From positions 1 to 55,547 of IMG/VR virus record IMGVR_UViG_3300027710_000820: a DNA stretch of 55,547 nt. One strand, 5' to 3'. Position numbers and translations under genes: made by a program. The notes beneath the pieces were generated by a model that saw only the letters and a program-made list of their open reading frames with translations, searched no databases and had not been told where the DNA came from. The stretch is from a virus. Position 1 is the first letter of the stretch; every line of letters starts with the position of its first letter. Of this stretch, positions 6,004 through 14,906 are shown piece by piece.

Positions 6004-8670
6004 ATGAGCTATGTAGACGCATGGTTCGACCGAGAGAACGATATGGTTCGTGTGGTTGAACGCAACAAAGCAGGCAAGAGGGAATTTAGAGACATTCCAG
6101 CCCGCTACACATTTTACTACGAAGACGCTAAGGGCAAGCATACAAGCATATATGGCACCCAGGTTACAAAAGTCGTATGTAAAACACAAAAAGACTTCCA
6201 CAAAGAATTAAAAATACATTCAAACAAAAAGATATATGAAGCTGATATTAATCAGGTATTTGTATGTTTAAGTGAGAATTACATTAATGCTGAGCCTCCA
6301 AAGCTAAACGTAGCTTGGTGGGACATTGAGGTGGACTTTGATCCAGAAAGAGGTTATGCATCACCAGATGATGCATTTATGCCGATTACTGCTATCGCTG
6401 TTCACCTACAATGGTTAAACACTATGGTCTGTTTGGCAGTTCCGCCAAAGACGATGACCATGGAACAGGCAAAGGAAGTAGTCAAAGATATTCCAGATAT
6501 GATGCTGTTTGATAACGAAGCAGACATGCTGGATACATTCCTAGACTTAATTCAAGACGCAGATGTTATTAGTGGCTGGAACAGTGAGGGATTTGATATT
6601 CCTTATACTGTTAACCGTGTTACTAAAGTATTGAGCAAAGAAGACACAAGACGGTTTTGTTTGTTTAATCAATTTCCTAAACGCAGAGAATATGAGAAGT
6701 TTGGTAAAACTGCCGTAACATACGATCTTGTTGGTCGTGTACATTTGGACAGTTTAGAGTTGTATCGTAGATACACTTATGAAGAACGACACACATATCG
6801 ACTGGATGCCATTGGTGAACTAGAAGTAGGCGAAAACAAAGTTCCATATGAAGGCAGTTTGGATCAACTGTATAACAATGACTTCCGTAAGTTTGTAGAG
6901 TACAACAGGCAGGATACTGCATTGTTGGATAAAATGGATAAGAAGTTAAAGTTCATGGATCTTGCCAACACATTGGCACATGAAAATACAGTATTGCTAC
7001 AAACAACAATGGGCGCGGTTGCTATGACCGAGCAGGCTATTATTAACGAAGCACATCGTAGAGGATTTGTTGTACCTAGCAGAACTAAAATGAGTGAGCG
7101 TGAAGATAGTGCGGCGGCTGGTGCGTATGTTGCTTATCCTAAAGAAGGTATTCATGACTGGATCGGTTCTTTAGACGTTAACAGTCTGTATCCCAGTGCT
7201 ATTAGAGCACTTAACATGGGTCCAGAAACTATTGTTGGGCAGTTGCGTCAAACAATGACTCAGGAATACATCGATAACCAACTTGCTAAAGGCAAAAGTT
7301 TTGCGGCTTCATGGGAAGGTAAATTTGGTAGTGACGAATACACTGCTGTGATGAGTAAAGAAGTTGGTACTGATATTACTGTTGACTGGGAAGGCGGTGA
7401 CACTGATGTGCTAAGTGCCGCAGAAGTGTATCGATTAATCTTTGAAAGCAATCAACCATGGATGATTAGTGCTAACGGTACTATCTTTACCTATGAAAAA
7501 GAAGGTGTAATTCCAGGCTTGCTCAAACGTTGGTATGCTGAACGTAAAGAGATGCAGGCCAAACTAAAAGAATGTATCAAAGCAGGTAACAAAGTAGAAG
7601 AAGAATACTGGGACAAGCGACAACTAGTTAAGAAAATTAACTTGAACAGTTTATACGGTGCTATTCTTAATGCAGGTTGCAGATTCTTTGATAAACGCAT
7701 CGGACAAAGTACTACATTAACTGGTCGTCAAATTGTTAAGCACATGGCTGCTAAGGTTAATGAGATTATCACAGGAGATTATGATTACCGTGGCAAATCT
7801 GTTATATACGGCGATACTGATAGTTGCTATTTTTCTGCTTATAAGACGCTTAAGAAAGATATCGACTCGGGGGCGATTCCGTGGACGAAGGAAACCGTAA
7901 TTGGTTTGTATGATCAAATTGGGGAAGAAGTTAACGGCACGTTCCCGCAATTTATGTTAGACAATTTTCATTGTCCGAAGTCACGTGGTGAAGTTATTAA
8001 AGCAGGTCGTGAGATTGTTGCAAGTAAAGGACTGTTTATTACTAAAAAACGTTATGCAGTTTTGTATTATGACAAAGAAGGCAAGCGTAGTGACGTGGAT
8101 GGCAAGCCTGGTAAGATCAAGGCCATGGGGTTGGATCTCAAGCGTAGTGATACTCCAGTGTTTATTCAAAACTTTTTAAGTGATGTACTGGAGAAAGTGC
8201 TTACAGGTGCAACTGAAAAAGAAGTACTTGAGCACATTACTGCATTTAGGACAGAATTTAAAGCACGTCCTGGTTGGGAGAAAGGTAGTCCACGTAGGGC
8301 TAACAACGTCACCGAGTACGAAGAAAAAGAAAAGAAAGCGGGTAAGGCCAATATGCCAGGTCATGTTCGTGCAAGTATTAATTGGAATACACTAAAACGT
8401 ATGTACCAAGACAAGTACTCCACTAACATCACAGACGGTGCTAAAGTAATTGTTTGCAAAATCAAAGACAACCCAATGGCATATACTAGTGTTGCATACC
8501 CTGTTGATGAGTTGCGGTTGCCACAATGGTTTAAGGATTTGCCGTTTGACCATGCTGAAATGGAAGCTACAATTATTGACAACAAGCTGTCTAACTTAAT
8601 TGGTGTACTTAAATGGGACGTACAAAGCACAGAGGAGAAGAACACGTTTAATAAACTGTTCGAGTTCTAA
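6004..8670 (+). CDS. 43: DNA polymerase, family B (T4 gp43 type)
   Basis: Replicative DNA polymerase with 3'-5' proofreading, 888 residues (T4 gp43 has 898). Exonuclease motifs are present: WWDIEV (D107, E109), SGWNSEGFDIPY and YNRQD. Polymerase motif A is SLDVNSLYPSAI with catalytic Asp 391, motif B is KKINLNSLYGA and motif C is YGDTDS at 602-607. A KKRYAVLYY thumb/palm segment follows. The extreme C-terminus (NTFNKLFEF) is hydrophobic, as expected for a clamp-binding tail. The gene begins behind two leader hairpins that look like a translational operator. Its stop codon is one base from the next gene. All catalytic residues appear intact. Confidence 0.97.
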   Translation: MSYVDAWFDRENDMVRVVERNKAGKREFRDIPARYTFYYEDAKGKHTSIYGTQVTKVVCKTQKDFHKELKIHSNKKIYEADINQVFVCLSENYINAEPPKLNVAWWDIEVDFDPERGYASPDDAFMPITAIAVHLQWLNTMVCLAVPPKTMTMEQAKEVVKDIPDMMLFDNEADMLDTFLDLIQDADVISGWNSEGFDIPYTVNRVTKVLSKEDTRRFCLFNQFPKRREYEKFGKTAVTYDLVGRVHLDSLELYRRYTYEERHTYRLDAIGELEVGENKVPYEGSLDQLYNNDFRKFVEYNRQDTALLDKMDKKLKFMDLANTLAHENTVLLQTTMGAVAMTEQAIINEAHRRGFVVPSRTKMSEREDSAAAGAYVAYPKEGIHDWIGSLDVNSLYPSAIRALNMGPETIVGQLRQTMTQEYIDNQLAKGKSFAASWEGKFGSDEYTAVMSKEVGTDITVDWEGGDTDVLSAAEVYRLIFESNQPWMISANGTIFTYEKEGVIPGLLKRWYAERKEMQAKLKECIKAGNKVEEEYWDKRQLVKKINLNSLYGAILNAGCRFFDKRIGQSTTLTGRQIVKHMAAKVNEIITGDYDYRGKSVIYGDTDSCYFSAYKTLKKDIDSGAIPWTKETVIGLYDQIGEEVNGTFPQFMLDNFHCPKSRGEVIKAGREIVASKGLFITKKRYAVLYYDKEGKRSDVDGKPGKIKAMGLDLKRSDTPVFIQNFLSDVLEKVLTGATEKEVLEHITAFRTEFKARPGWEKGSPRRANNVTEYEEKEKKAGKANMPGHVRASINWNTLKRMYQDKYSTNITDGAKVIVCKIKDNPMAYTSVAYPVDELRLPQWFKDLPFDHAEMEATIIDNKLSNLIGVLKWDVQSTEEKNTFNKLFEF

Positions 8671-8671
8671 T

Positions 8672-9466
8672 ATGAAATTTATTATAGCAGGGTACGGGTT
8701 TGTAGGCAAAGCTGTAAAGAGTGCATTAAAAGACAAACACACAATCGAAATTGTTGACCCACAGTTTACAACTAATGAGATTAAATTTCATTATGACGCA
8801 GACGGAATTATTGTATGTGTGAGTACGCCAAGTGACAGTGATGGAAAGTGTGACATTAGTAGTGTGTTAGATGTTATTAGTCAAACACCTGTACACATTC
8901 CAGTATTAGTTAAAAGTACAGTAAGTCCTGACCTAGTTAGAACTATCTTAGACAAGTACACTGAACATAGTATTGTGTTTAGTCCAGAATTTTTAAGAGC
9001 TAAATCAGCGATTGAAGATTTTGCTAATCAAAAATATATGGTTGTTGGCGGCGATGATCCATTAGACTTTTGGCATATTGTTTTTAGAGATAGCTTGCCA
9101 AACTTGAAAGTTGTACATAAATGTACTGCTGAAGAAGCGGCGATTGTCAAATATGCAACTAATAGTTTTTTGGCCACAAAAGTTTCATTCTTTAATCATT
9201 TGTATGATATTTGTGAAGCAAGTGGACAAGATTTTGATATAGTTAGGCAACTAGTATGTCAAGATGTTAGAATTGGAACTAGCCATAGTATGGTTCCTGG
9301 GATAGATGGCGAACGTGGCTGGGGAGGGCATTGCTTTCCAAAAGACACATCATCGTTTGTTCAATATGCAAGAACTTTAGGTCAAAATTTTGATTTATTG
9401 GAAACTGCTATTGAATATAACAATAAGGTAAAAAAAGTGGTTGACATTAACGACTTTTCTAAATAA
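8672..9466 (+). CDS. Truncated UDP-glucose/GDP-mannose dehydrogenase-like protein
   Basis: A 264-residue NAD-dependent nucleotide-sugar 6-dehydrogenase homologue. It starts with a Rossmann motif (IIAGYGFVGKAV), continues through VKSTVSPDL and FSPEFLRAKSAI, and has catalytic Cys 221 in GWGGHCFPKDTSSF. The usual C-terminal UDP-binding domain (family length about 400-450) is absent, because the protein ends soon after the central helical domain. It may work as a short form, act on another substrate, or be a relic. The ATG at 8672 follows the polymerase stop by one base; the longer in-frame start at 8600 lies inside polymerase and is rejected. It may belong with the downstream sugar-related genes. 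Confidence 0.85.
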   Translation: MKFIIAGYGFVGKAVKSALKDKHTIEIVDPQFTTNEIKFHYDADGIIVCVSTPSDSDGKCDISSVLDVISQTPVHIPVLVKSTVSPDLVRTILDKYTEHSIVFSPEFLRAKSAIEDFANQKYMVVGGDDPLDFWHIVFRDSLPNLKVVHKCTAEEAAIVKYATNSFLATKVSFFNHLYDICEASGQDFDIVRQLVCQDVRIGTSHSMVPGIDGERGWGGHCFPKDTSSFVQYARTLGQNFDLLETAIEYNNKVKKVVDINDFSK

Positions 9467-9469
9467 AAT
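9441..9469 (+). promoter_or_regulatory. Sigma70-type promoter before the clamp gene
   Basis: TTGACA (9441-9446), a 17-base spacer and TAAAAT (9464-9469) lie at the end of the dehydrogenase coding region, 21 bases before the clamp ATG. One mismatch from consensus. A CTAAATA motif (9459-9465) overlaps its spacer and -10. Confidence 0.65.
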
Positions 9470-9489
9470 AGTAAAACATGGAGATTAAT

Positions 9490-10221
9490 ATGAAAGACAT
9501 TTTGCAAGACATCGTAGCACATACGCACAGCCTAGGCTTCTTACCAACAGTAAAAGTAACTGGTGAAACTGATGCAACAACAATCGAGTCTATGGCCGAA
9601 GACCGTAGCGTTATTGTTAATGCTAAAACACACAAATCCGTTGGCGAGTTCAGTGGTGTGTTTGGTATGCCTAACTTGGACAAGTTAGCATTACACTTGA
9701 AGAATCCAGAATATAAAGAAAACGCAAAGATTAATGTTGTTAAAAGTCAACGTAACGGCGCAGAGATTCCAACAAGTTTGCACTTTGAGAATGCCGCTGG
9801 AGACTTTGTCAATGACTACAGATTTATGAGTACTGAAGTTATTAACGAAAAACTTAAAAGCGTCAAATACAAAGGTAGTGGTTGGGAAGTAGAATTCGAA
9901 CCAGCAGTTGCGGCTATTGGGCGTTTAAAACTACAGGCCGCGGCACACAGTGAAGAGTCAGTGTTCCAAGTTAAAACAGAAGATGATAACTTGGTATTTT
10001 TCTTTGGTGATGCATCAACACACGCAGGATCGTTTGTATTCCAACACAATGTTGGCGGCAAGCTAAAGCACACATGGAGCTGGCCAATTAACCAAGTGAT
10101 CAGTATCCTCGGTTTAGATGGCAAGACAACAATGCGAATCAGTGATCAAGGCGCAATGCAAATTACTGTAGACAGTGGTATTACAGAATACAACTACATT
10201 TTACCAGCACAAAGTAAGTAA
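9490..10221 (+). CDS. 45: Putative DNA polymerase sliding clamp (gp45-like)
   Basis: A 243-residue protein matching the type of clamp seen in marine T4-like phages. It has a MPNLDKLALHL helix, an AAAHSEESVF segment, and a C-terminus FSW/WPINQVISIL...GAMQITVDSG...YNYILPAQ that resembles the final strands of PCNA-like clamps. It would encircle DNA and tether polymerase. The ATG at 9490 is chosen because GGAG lies 6 bases upstream; the ATG at 9478 has no ribosome site. Its own promoter and proximity to polymerase agree. Similarity to T4 gp45 itself is weak, so structure prediction would be the deciding check. Confidence 0.62.
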   Translation: MKDILQDIVAHTHSLGFLPTVKVTGETDATTIESMAEDRSVIVNAKTHKSVGEFSGVFGMPNLDKLALHLKNPEYKENAKINVVKSQRNGAEIPTSLHFENAAGDFVNDYRFMSTEVINEKLKSVKYKGSGWEVEFEPAVAAIGRLKLQAAAHSEESVFQVKTEDDNLVFFFGDASTHAGSFVFQHNVGGKLKHTWSWPINQVISILGLDGKTTMRISDQGAMQITVDSGITEYNYILPAQSK

Positions 10222-11780
10222 TGAACAGAAACTTAACAGCAACACAGAATGATTATGCGATGTTTTTGCCAGCAACATCGACATTTTATTCTACGTTTGT
10301 AGGAAAGCAAAGACACTTTAATTATGTGGATCCAAATAGAATTCCGCCTGCATTTAAAAACGGTGCTGAAAGTCTTAACTATTTGGATCCAGTAAAAGGT
10401 GAATTTTATTATCAGTGGTGTTTGTACTCAGCAGGTCATGCTAACCTAGACCTTAACAAGTTTGATCCTAAAGAGGACATGTTCCGTAATAGAGATCGTA
10501 AAACAAGTTGGGTCTTAGGTGACTCTGGTGGTTTCCAAATTGGTAAAGGCAAGTGGGTCGCTGACTGGAAAGATCCTAATTGTCCCAGGGCTATGAAAAA
10601 GCGTAAACAAGTATTGACTTGGATGGACACGCTAATGGACTATGGTATGATTTTAGATATCCCCAGTTGGATTGCTAAAATTCCAGAGAGTCAAAAAGCT
10701 ACAGGTATTACTAGTTATATTGATGCCGTCAATGGTACATATATCAATAATGATTACTTCGTACAAAATCGAAACGGCAACTGTAAATTCTTGAATGTTT
10801 TACAGGGCGAGAATCATGCACAAGCAGACGATTGGTATGATCGTATGAAAAAGTATTGTGATCCTAAACAATATCCAGATTCACATTTTAATGGCTGGGG
10901 TATGGGTGGTCAAAATATGTGTGACATACACCTTGTGTTGCGTAGACTTGTAGAGTTACGTTTTGATGGCTTGTTAGAAAAAGGCAAACAGGATTGGATG
11001 CACTTTTTAGGAACAAGTAAATTAGAATGGGCATTACTATTAACAGACATTCAAAGGGCTGTACGTAAGCATCATAACGAAAACTTTAATATTAGTTTCG
11101 ACTGTGCTAGTCCGTTCCTTGCTACTGCTAACGGTCAAATCTATATTCAAACAGAATGTGAAGATCGTCAAAAGTGGACATATAGAATGACATCTAGTGC
11201 TGATGACAAGAAGTATGCTAACGATACTCGCTTGTATAAAGATGCAGTTATTCAAGACGGCATTTTAAAAGTGTTTGAATCTAGTCCTATTATTGATCAA
11301 ATTAAACTTAACGAGATCTGTATTTACGGTCCAAATGATAAAAACAAGTTTGGTCAGATTAATAAAACATCATGGGATAGCTTTAGTTATGGCATTATGA
11401 TGGGACACAATGTTTGGATGCACATCAATGCTGTACAAGAAGCAAATCGTCAATATGACGCAGGTAGATGCCCTAATATGCTAGTGGACGAAAGATTTGA
11501 CCAATTGTTCTTTAAAGACATTGTTGAAGCTATTTTTGCTACTAGCGATAAAGGAACTGCATTAAAATTAGTCGAAGAGTTTAATAGTTTTTGGAATCGT
11601 ATTATTGGTACACGTGGAGCAAGTGGAAAGAAAGCAACAAATCCAAGTACTAAGTTTGCCGAGTTGTTTGACAGTGTAGAGCCACAAGCTGTACAATCAG
11701 AACACATTGATGAATTTACTGAAGAAGAAATTGATAAACTTGAGCAACTTGACGAAGGTGTGGAGAATGACGTTACCTGA
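10221..11780 (+). CDS. dpdA: DpdA-like DNA 7-deazaguanine transglycosylase (TGT superfamily)
   Basis: Predicted base-exchange enzyme related to tRNA-guanine transglycosylase. The DpdA branch inserts a 7-deazaguanine (preQ0 or derivative) into DNA. The protein has 519 residues. It shows the TGT pocket motif DSGGFQ (D101-Q106), a GWGMGGQN glycine loop, and a nucleophile-type Asp 294 in SFDCASPF followed by ATANGQIY, parallel to D-x-x-x-P-T-x-x-x-x-NG of TGT. The zinc motif C-x-C-x-x-C of classical TGT is not evident. It starts at a TAATG junction with the clamp. With folE, queD-like, queE and queC-like genes in the same window, a DNA-modifying role is more likely than tRNA modification. Confidence 0.82.
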   Translation: MNRNLTATQNDYAMFLPATSTFYSTFVGKQRHFNYVDPNRIPPAFKNGAESLNYLDPVKGEFYYQWCLYSAGHANLDLNKFDPKEDMFRNRDRKTSWVLGDSGGFQIGKGKWVADWKDPNCPRAMKKRKQVLTWMDTLMDYGMILDIPSWIAKIPESQKATGITSYIDAVNGTYINNDYFVQNRNGNCKFLNVLQGENHAQADDWYDRMKKYCDPKQYPDSHFNGWGMGGQNMCDIHLVLRRLVELRFDGLLEKGKQDWMHFLGTSKLEWALLLTDIQRAVRKHHNENFNISFDCASPFLATANGQIYIQTECEDRQKWTYRMTSSADDKKYANDTRLYKDAVIQDGILKVFESSPIIDQIKLNEICIYGPNDKNKFGQINKTSWDSFSYGIMMGHNVWMHINAVQEANRQYDAGRCPNMLVDERFDQLFFKDIVEAIFATSDKGTALKLVEEFNSFWNRIIGTRGASGKKATNPSTKFAELFDSVEPQAVQSEHIDEFTEEEIDKLEQLDEGVENDVT

Positions 11781-12012
11781 CGAAAGATATCGAGCAGTAG
11801 TACAGACTCAAAGATTTTTATTAGAGATCTTGACAACTCCTCGAGTTCCAAAAGCAATTAAAGACCGGGCCCGCAGTTGCTTGCGACACTATCCCAACGA
11901 TTGGGATATGAAACAAGCCGCTGAAGGTTCTCCGCATGTATTTGCTGAGCAAATGGAAGCAGTAACTCGTTTGTTTAAATCTTACGAGGAAAATAAAAAT
12001 GAGCAAAAGTAG
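11767..12012 (+). CDS. BPSL0761-like small conserved protein, 81 aa
   Basis: An 81-residue protein beginning MTLPDERYRAVVQTQRFL and containing RVPKAIKDRARSCLRHYPNDWDM, which I recognise as the pattern of the BPSL0761 family of short bacterial and phage proteins. Function is unknown. It overlaps the dpdA end by 14 bases and the next gene by 14 bases, so it is probably co-translated with them. The ATG at 11767 was chosen because the conserved sequence starts there and AAGG lies 8 bases upstream. Confidence 0.7.
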   Translation: MTLPDERYRAVVQTQRFLLEILTTPRVPKAIKDRARSCLRHYPNDWDMKQAAEGSPHVFAEQMEAVTRLFKSYEENKNEQK

Positions 12013-12883
12013 CCTAGTAGTTGGCATGGGTATTGGTCAACTTTACAAAAGTGTACTAACTAAATTAGGACATACAGTTGTAACCGTTGACATGGATATT
12101 AACAAAGGTGCAGATTTACCTACAGTTGAATCTGCTATACTTGCTCATGCTCCTTTTGATACTGTGCATATCTGTACACCTAACTTTACACATGCCAAAC
12201 TTGCTAAACAATTAGCACCGTATACAAAAATTATGTTTATCGAGAAGCCAGGAGTATCAACGAGTACTGTTTGGTGCAACATGCTTTTAGAAAATCCTTA
12301 CACACGTTTTATTATGGTTAAAAATAATATGTGGCGTGACAACATTGCAGAGTTACAAGCATTGGCTATTAAAGCAAAAACTGTACACATTGAATGGATC
12401 AGACGTAATTGTATTCCACACCCAGGTAGTTGGTTTACTACACGAGAATTAGCGTTTGGCGGTGTTAGTAGAGATTTAATGCCGCATTTGTTGAGCATTT
12501 ATATTGCTCTTAATACAAGCTGGCGCAGTGAACAAGTTAACGGCAAGGCTACATTACAGCAATGGCAGTTGTCAGAAATTGATAGCACTGACTACGGAGT
12601 CATTAATCCTAATGGTGTTTATGATGTTGACGACAAGTGTGTTTTTAACTTTGGCAACAAGTGGAAATTAGAAGCAAACTGGCGTAGCATGGACAATGAA
12701 AGCAGTGCCATTAAATTTATTATGCAAGATAATAGTGTAGAAACATTTGAACTTGGATGGTGTCCTGAAGAAGCATATCATAATATGATTGTAGATGCTA
12801 TTAATAATACTGATAATCCAGATTTTTGGAATAAACAACTAGAGCAAGATTTATGGATACATCAGCAAGTGGAGACCGTATGA
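11999..12883 (+). CDS. Gfo/Idh/MocA-like NAD(P)-dependent oxidoreductase
   Basis: A 294-residue protein with an N-terminal Rossmann fold (SLVVGMGIGQLY) and the family signature HICTPNFTHAKLAK followed by IMFIEKPG (residues about 50-85). In this family the EKP lysine region shapes the catalytic site. The C-terminal part is a beta-sheet dimer or substrate domain. Typical members oxidise or reduce sugars or inositols. The family length is about 330-390, so this is a compact version. It ends at an ATGA overlap with the alcohol-dehydrogenase-like gene, suggesting consecutive steps on one sugar substrate. The substrate is unknown. Confidence 0.8.
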   Translation: MSKSSLVVGMGIGQLYKSVLTKLGHTVVTVDMDINKGADLPTVESAILAHAPFDTVHICTPNFTHAKLAKQLAPYTKIMFIEKPGVSTSTVWCNMLLENPYTRFIMVKNNMWRDNIAELQALAIKAKTVHIEWIRRNCIPHPGSWFTTRELAFGGVSRDLMPHLLSIYIALNTSWRSEQVNGKATLQQWQLSEIDSTDYGVINPNGVYDVDDKCVFNFGNKWKLEANWRSMDNESSAIKFIMQDNSVETFELGWCPEEAYHNMIVDAINNTDNPDFWNKQLEQDLWIHQQVETV

Positions 12884-13758
12884 CAAGATGTTTGCAAACA
12901 ACAGGGCAAGGTTACTTTGAAGAAGTAACATACGATGTTCCGCCATTAACTGAAGATGAGATTTGTGTGCGAGCAGTAATGACTGGAGTCTGTCGTAGTG
13001 ATATAGATATGATGCAAGGTAACTTTGGTCCATTACCATTACACATGCAGGGTCACGAAGGTCTCGGTAAAGTGATTGGAATTGGTGCTAACATTACTAA
13101 TGTAAAATTTGGTGACTACGTTGCTACCCGTGGTGAGCCTGCGTATGCAGATATTTACAATGTTCGTAAAGATGAATACGTACAAGTACCCGAAGCTCAT
13201 CCACGCTATATCTTAGAACCAGTTGCTTGCGGAATAAATGCTGTAGACGTTGCAGATTGTTCTAGACAAGATAAAATACTTATTCTAGGTAGTGGCTTCT
13301 TAGCTTGGGTAGCTTATCATACACTAACTAAATTCAAACATTGTGAAAATGTTGATGTATTAGGATCTAGTAACATAGAATTGTGGGGAGATAAACTATT
13401 ACTAGGAACTAGCGAAAGCTATGATGTAGTAATTGACTTATCTGGCAAATATGAGCTGGGCACAGAGATTAACCTAAATAACAATGCGCTAATTGTTGAT
13501 GCAGTTGGCAAAGCAGTATCTAGAGAAGAAGCACAGACACAACTTTGGAAAGCTGTAACTACAATCAAACCAAGTCCCCGTAATCCAAATTTTCATCAAT
13601 GCATGAAAGATGCTGTTTGGATGATTGAAAACGGTAAACTTGATGTTGACTCTTTCTGGACAAAAGCATATAATAGAGACATAGAGTGGCAACAAGCGTT
13701 TGTAGACGGTGTTAATCGTCCAAATGGTTATAGCAGAGGATATATTAAATGGGATTGA
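12880..13758 (+). CDS. Zinc-type medium-chain alcohol dehydrogenase-like protein
   Basis: A 292-residue medium-chain dehydrogenase homologue. GVCRSDIDMMQGNFG (with zinc-ligand-type Cys) and QGHEGLGKVIGIGANI (zinc-ligand His and Glu, then glycine turn) are characteristic. A Rossmann-like ILILGSGFLAWVAYHTL follows. It is shorter than the usual 340-380 residues because the nucleotide-binding domain is abbreviated. The ATG at 12880 was chosen since GTGGAG lies about 6 bases upstream and it forms an ATGA overlap; a longer form from 12853 would begin inside the previous gene. It likely acts with the adjacent oxidoreductase on a sugar or polyol. Confidence 0.82.
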   Translation: MTRCLQTTGQGYFEEVTYDVPPLTEDEICVRAVMTGVCRSDIDMMQGNFGPLPLHMQGHEGLGKVIGIGANITNVKFGDYVATRGEPAYADIYNVRKDEYVQVPEAHPRYILEPVACGINAVDVADCSRQDKILILGSGFLAWVAYHTLTKFKHCENVDVLGSSNIELWGDKLLLGTSESYDVVIDLSGKYELGTEINLNNNALIVDAVGKAVSREEAQTQLWKAVTTIKPSPRNPNFHQCMKDAVWMIENGKLDVDSFWTKAYNRDIEWQQAFVDGVNRPNGYSRGYIKWD

Positions 13759-14264
13759 ATACCGAAGAACGACAAAACATAGTCTATTTTACAGGCTATG
13801 AAGTTGAACATACAATTTGCCATGGTATGAAAACTTTATTTGTTGTAGGCACTCCGCCAGTACAAGAGATTCTTAATAAAGCCGTTGAAACAGACGTTAC
13901 ACACATTTATTTTGGAACTAGTCAAAGTTTTAATCCTAAAGCAATGACTCAGGAAGAATATGCCGCATGGGATGAAGTTATCCTTGGATGTTTGAAGAAA
14001 GACTATTGGGTTACTTTAGACTTTGGTGTTGAACACATTGAAGGTGTAATCGAAAGCGGGTATTCTGAATATCAAAAGTTTGTTCCTATGATTAGTGTAA
14101 AATTGCCTTATATTAATCAACTTAATTACAATGCTACTCTCAAACTTGACGACATTACTTGGGGTAAGACAAACCCAGGTGTATGGACTCACCATCTCCA
14201 AAGCCTAATGAGTAAAGATAAATTTACTTACTGGGATCAATATACACAAGACACTCCAACATGA
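13749..14264 (+). CDS. Unknown protein, 171 aa, beside the QueD-like gene
   Basis: No family recognised. The sequence is a regular alpha/beta mix: TLFVVGTPPVQEILNKA, then THIYFGTSQSFNPKAM, then DYWVTLDFGVEHIEGVIESG, then ISVKLPYINQL. The alternating strand-helix pattern suggests a TIM-barrel-like or flavodoxin-like domain. It overlaps the upstream dehydrogenase by 10 bases and the downstream QueD-like gene by 4 (ATGA), so it may serve the same pathway as one of these. No signal or membrane segments. Confidence 0.6.
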   Translation: MGLNTEERQNIVYFTGYEVEHTICHGMKTLFVVGTPPVQEILNKAVETDVTHIYFGTSQSFNPKAMTQEEYAAWDEVILGCLKKDYWVTLDFGVEHIEGVIESGYSEYQKFVPMISVKLPYINQLNYNATLKLDDITWGKTNPGVWTHHLQSLMSKDKFTYWDQYTQDTPT

Positions 14265-14647
14265 TTATCAAACAAGACATCCGTCCTCTTAAAATGATTT
14301 GGGTTACCTTCCAGAAAGAAGGTATGCACAAGTACCCAGCCGCACTTACAGATCCAGCACTTGCAACAGGTGACGAATATGATGTAAGTTTTCTAGGCTA
14401 CCCACATCGTCATACATTCCATTTCAAAGTATGGATTAGTGTTACACATAACGATAGAGATATCGAATTTATTCAGTTTAAACGCTGGTTGGAAAAGCTG
14501 TACACAGGTGCTCTCCAACTAGACTACAAGAGTTGCGAGATGATGTCAGATGATTTACATGACGCCATCTCCAGCAGGTATCCAGACCGTGAGGTTTGGA
14601 TTGAGGTCTCCGAAGACGGAGAAAATGGTTCATTTATTAAGTACTAA
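14261..14647 (+). CDS. QueD/PTPS-like 6-carboxytetrahydropterin synthase homologue lacking the catalytic Cys
   Basis: A 128-residue protein with the T-fold pattern of QueD. His 23 and the pair His 49/His 51 in YPHRHTFHFKV match the three zinc ligands (H, then H-x-H). IEFIQFKRWLEKL matches the 'DFgdLk' region, and SCEMMSDDLHDAIS then EVWIEVSED matches the C-terminal 'T-x-E-x-L-A' and Glu strand. The catalytic Cys that normally lies four residues before H-x-H is absent (LGYP there). QueD makes the carboxytetrahydropterin precursor of 7-deazaguanines; this variant may do so with altered chemistry or have another role. ATGA overlap with the upstream gene. Confidence 0.65.
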   Translation: MIIKQDIRPLKMIWVTFQKEGMHKYPAALTDPALATGDEYDVSFLGYPHRHTFHFKVWISVTHNDRDIEFIQFKRWLEKLYTGALQLDYKSCEMMSDDLHDAISSRYPDREVWIEVSEDGENGSFIKY

Positions 14648-14666
14648 AATTAAAGGAAATACTCCT

Positions 14667-14906
14667 ATGAAAAACGAAGTCGTGAAGATTTTTGATGACC
14701 TGGACAACTATCTCGACTTTTGTCGTTTCGAGTTGCGTGATTACACACCTACCGATCTATATAACAGAGAAAGCCAAAACTGGCGTGACTTTGAATATAG
14801 TCGCCGTCCTAAGAAGCCGTGGAATGGTGAGCGCAAGCCGTACTTGGGTAAAAACCCTCGTCCGCATAATCCAAACTTCAATAACAAACCAAGGTTTAGA
14901 GACTGA
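14667..14906 (+). CDS. Small basic phage protein, 79 aa
   Basis: Function unknown. The N-terminal half (MKNEVVKIFDDLDNYLDFCRFELRD) is helical and acidic. The C-terminal half is strongly basic and Pro/Asn/Arg-rich (RRPKKPWNGERKPYLGKNP), like a nucleic-acid-binding tail. The ATG at 14667 has AAAGGA 9 bases upstream; the longer in-frame stretch beginning at 14550 lies inside the QueD-like gene. It joins the glycosyltransferase gene at a TGATG overlap. Confidence 0.65.
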   Translation: MKNEVVKIFDDLDNYLDFCRFELRDYTPTDLYNRESQNWRDFEYSRRPKKPWNGERKPYLGKNPRPHNPNFNNKPRFRD

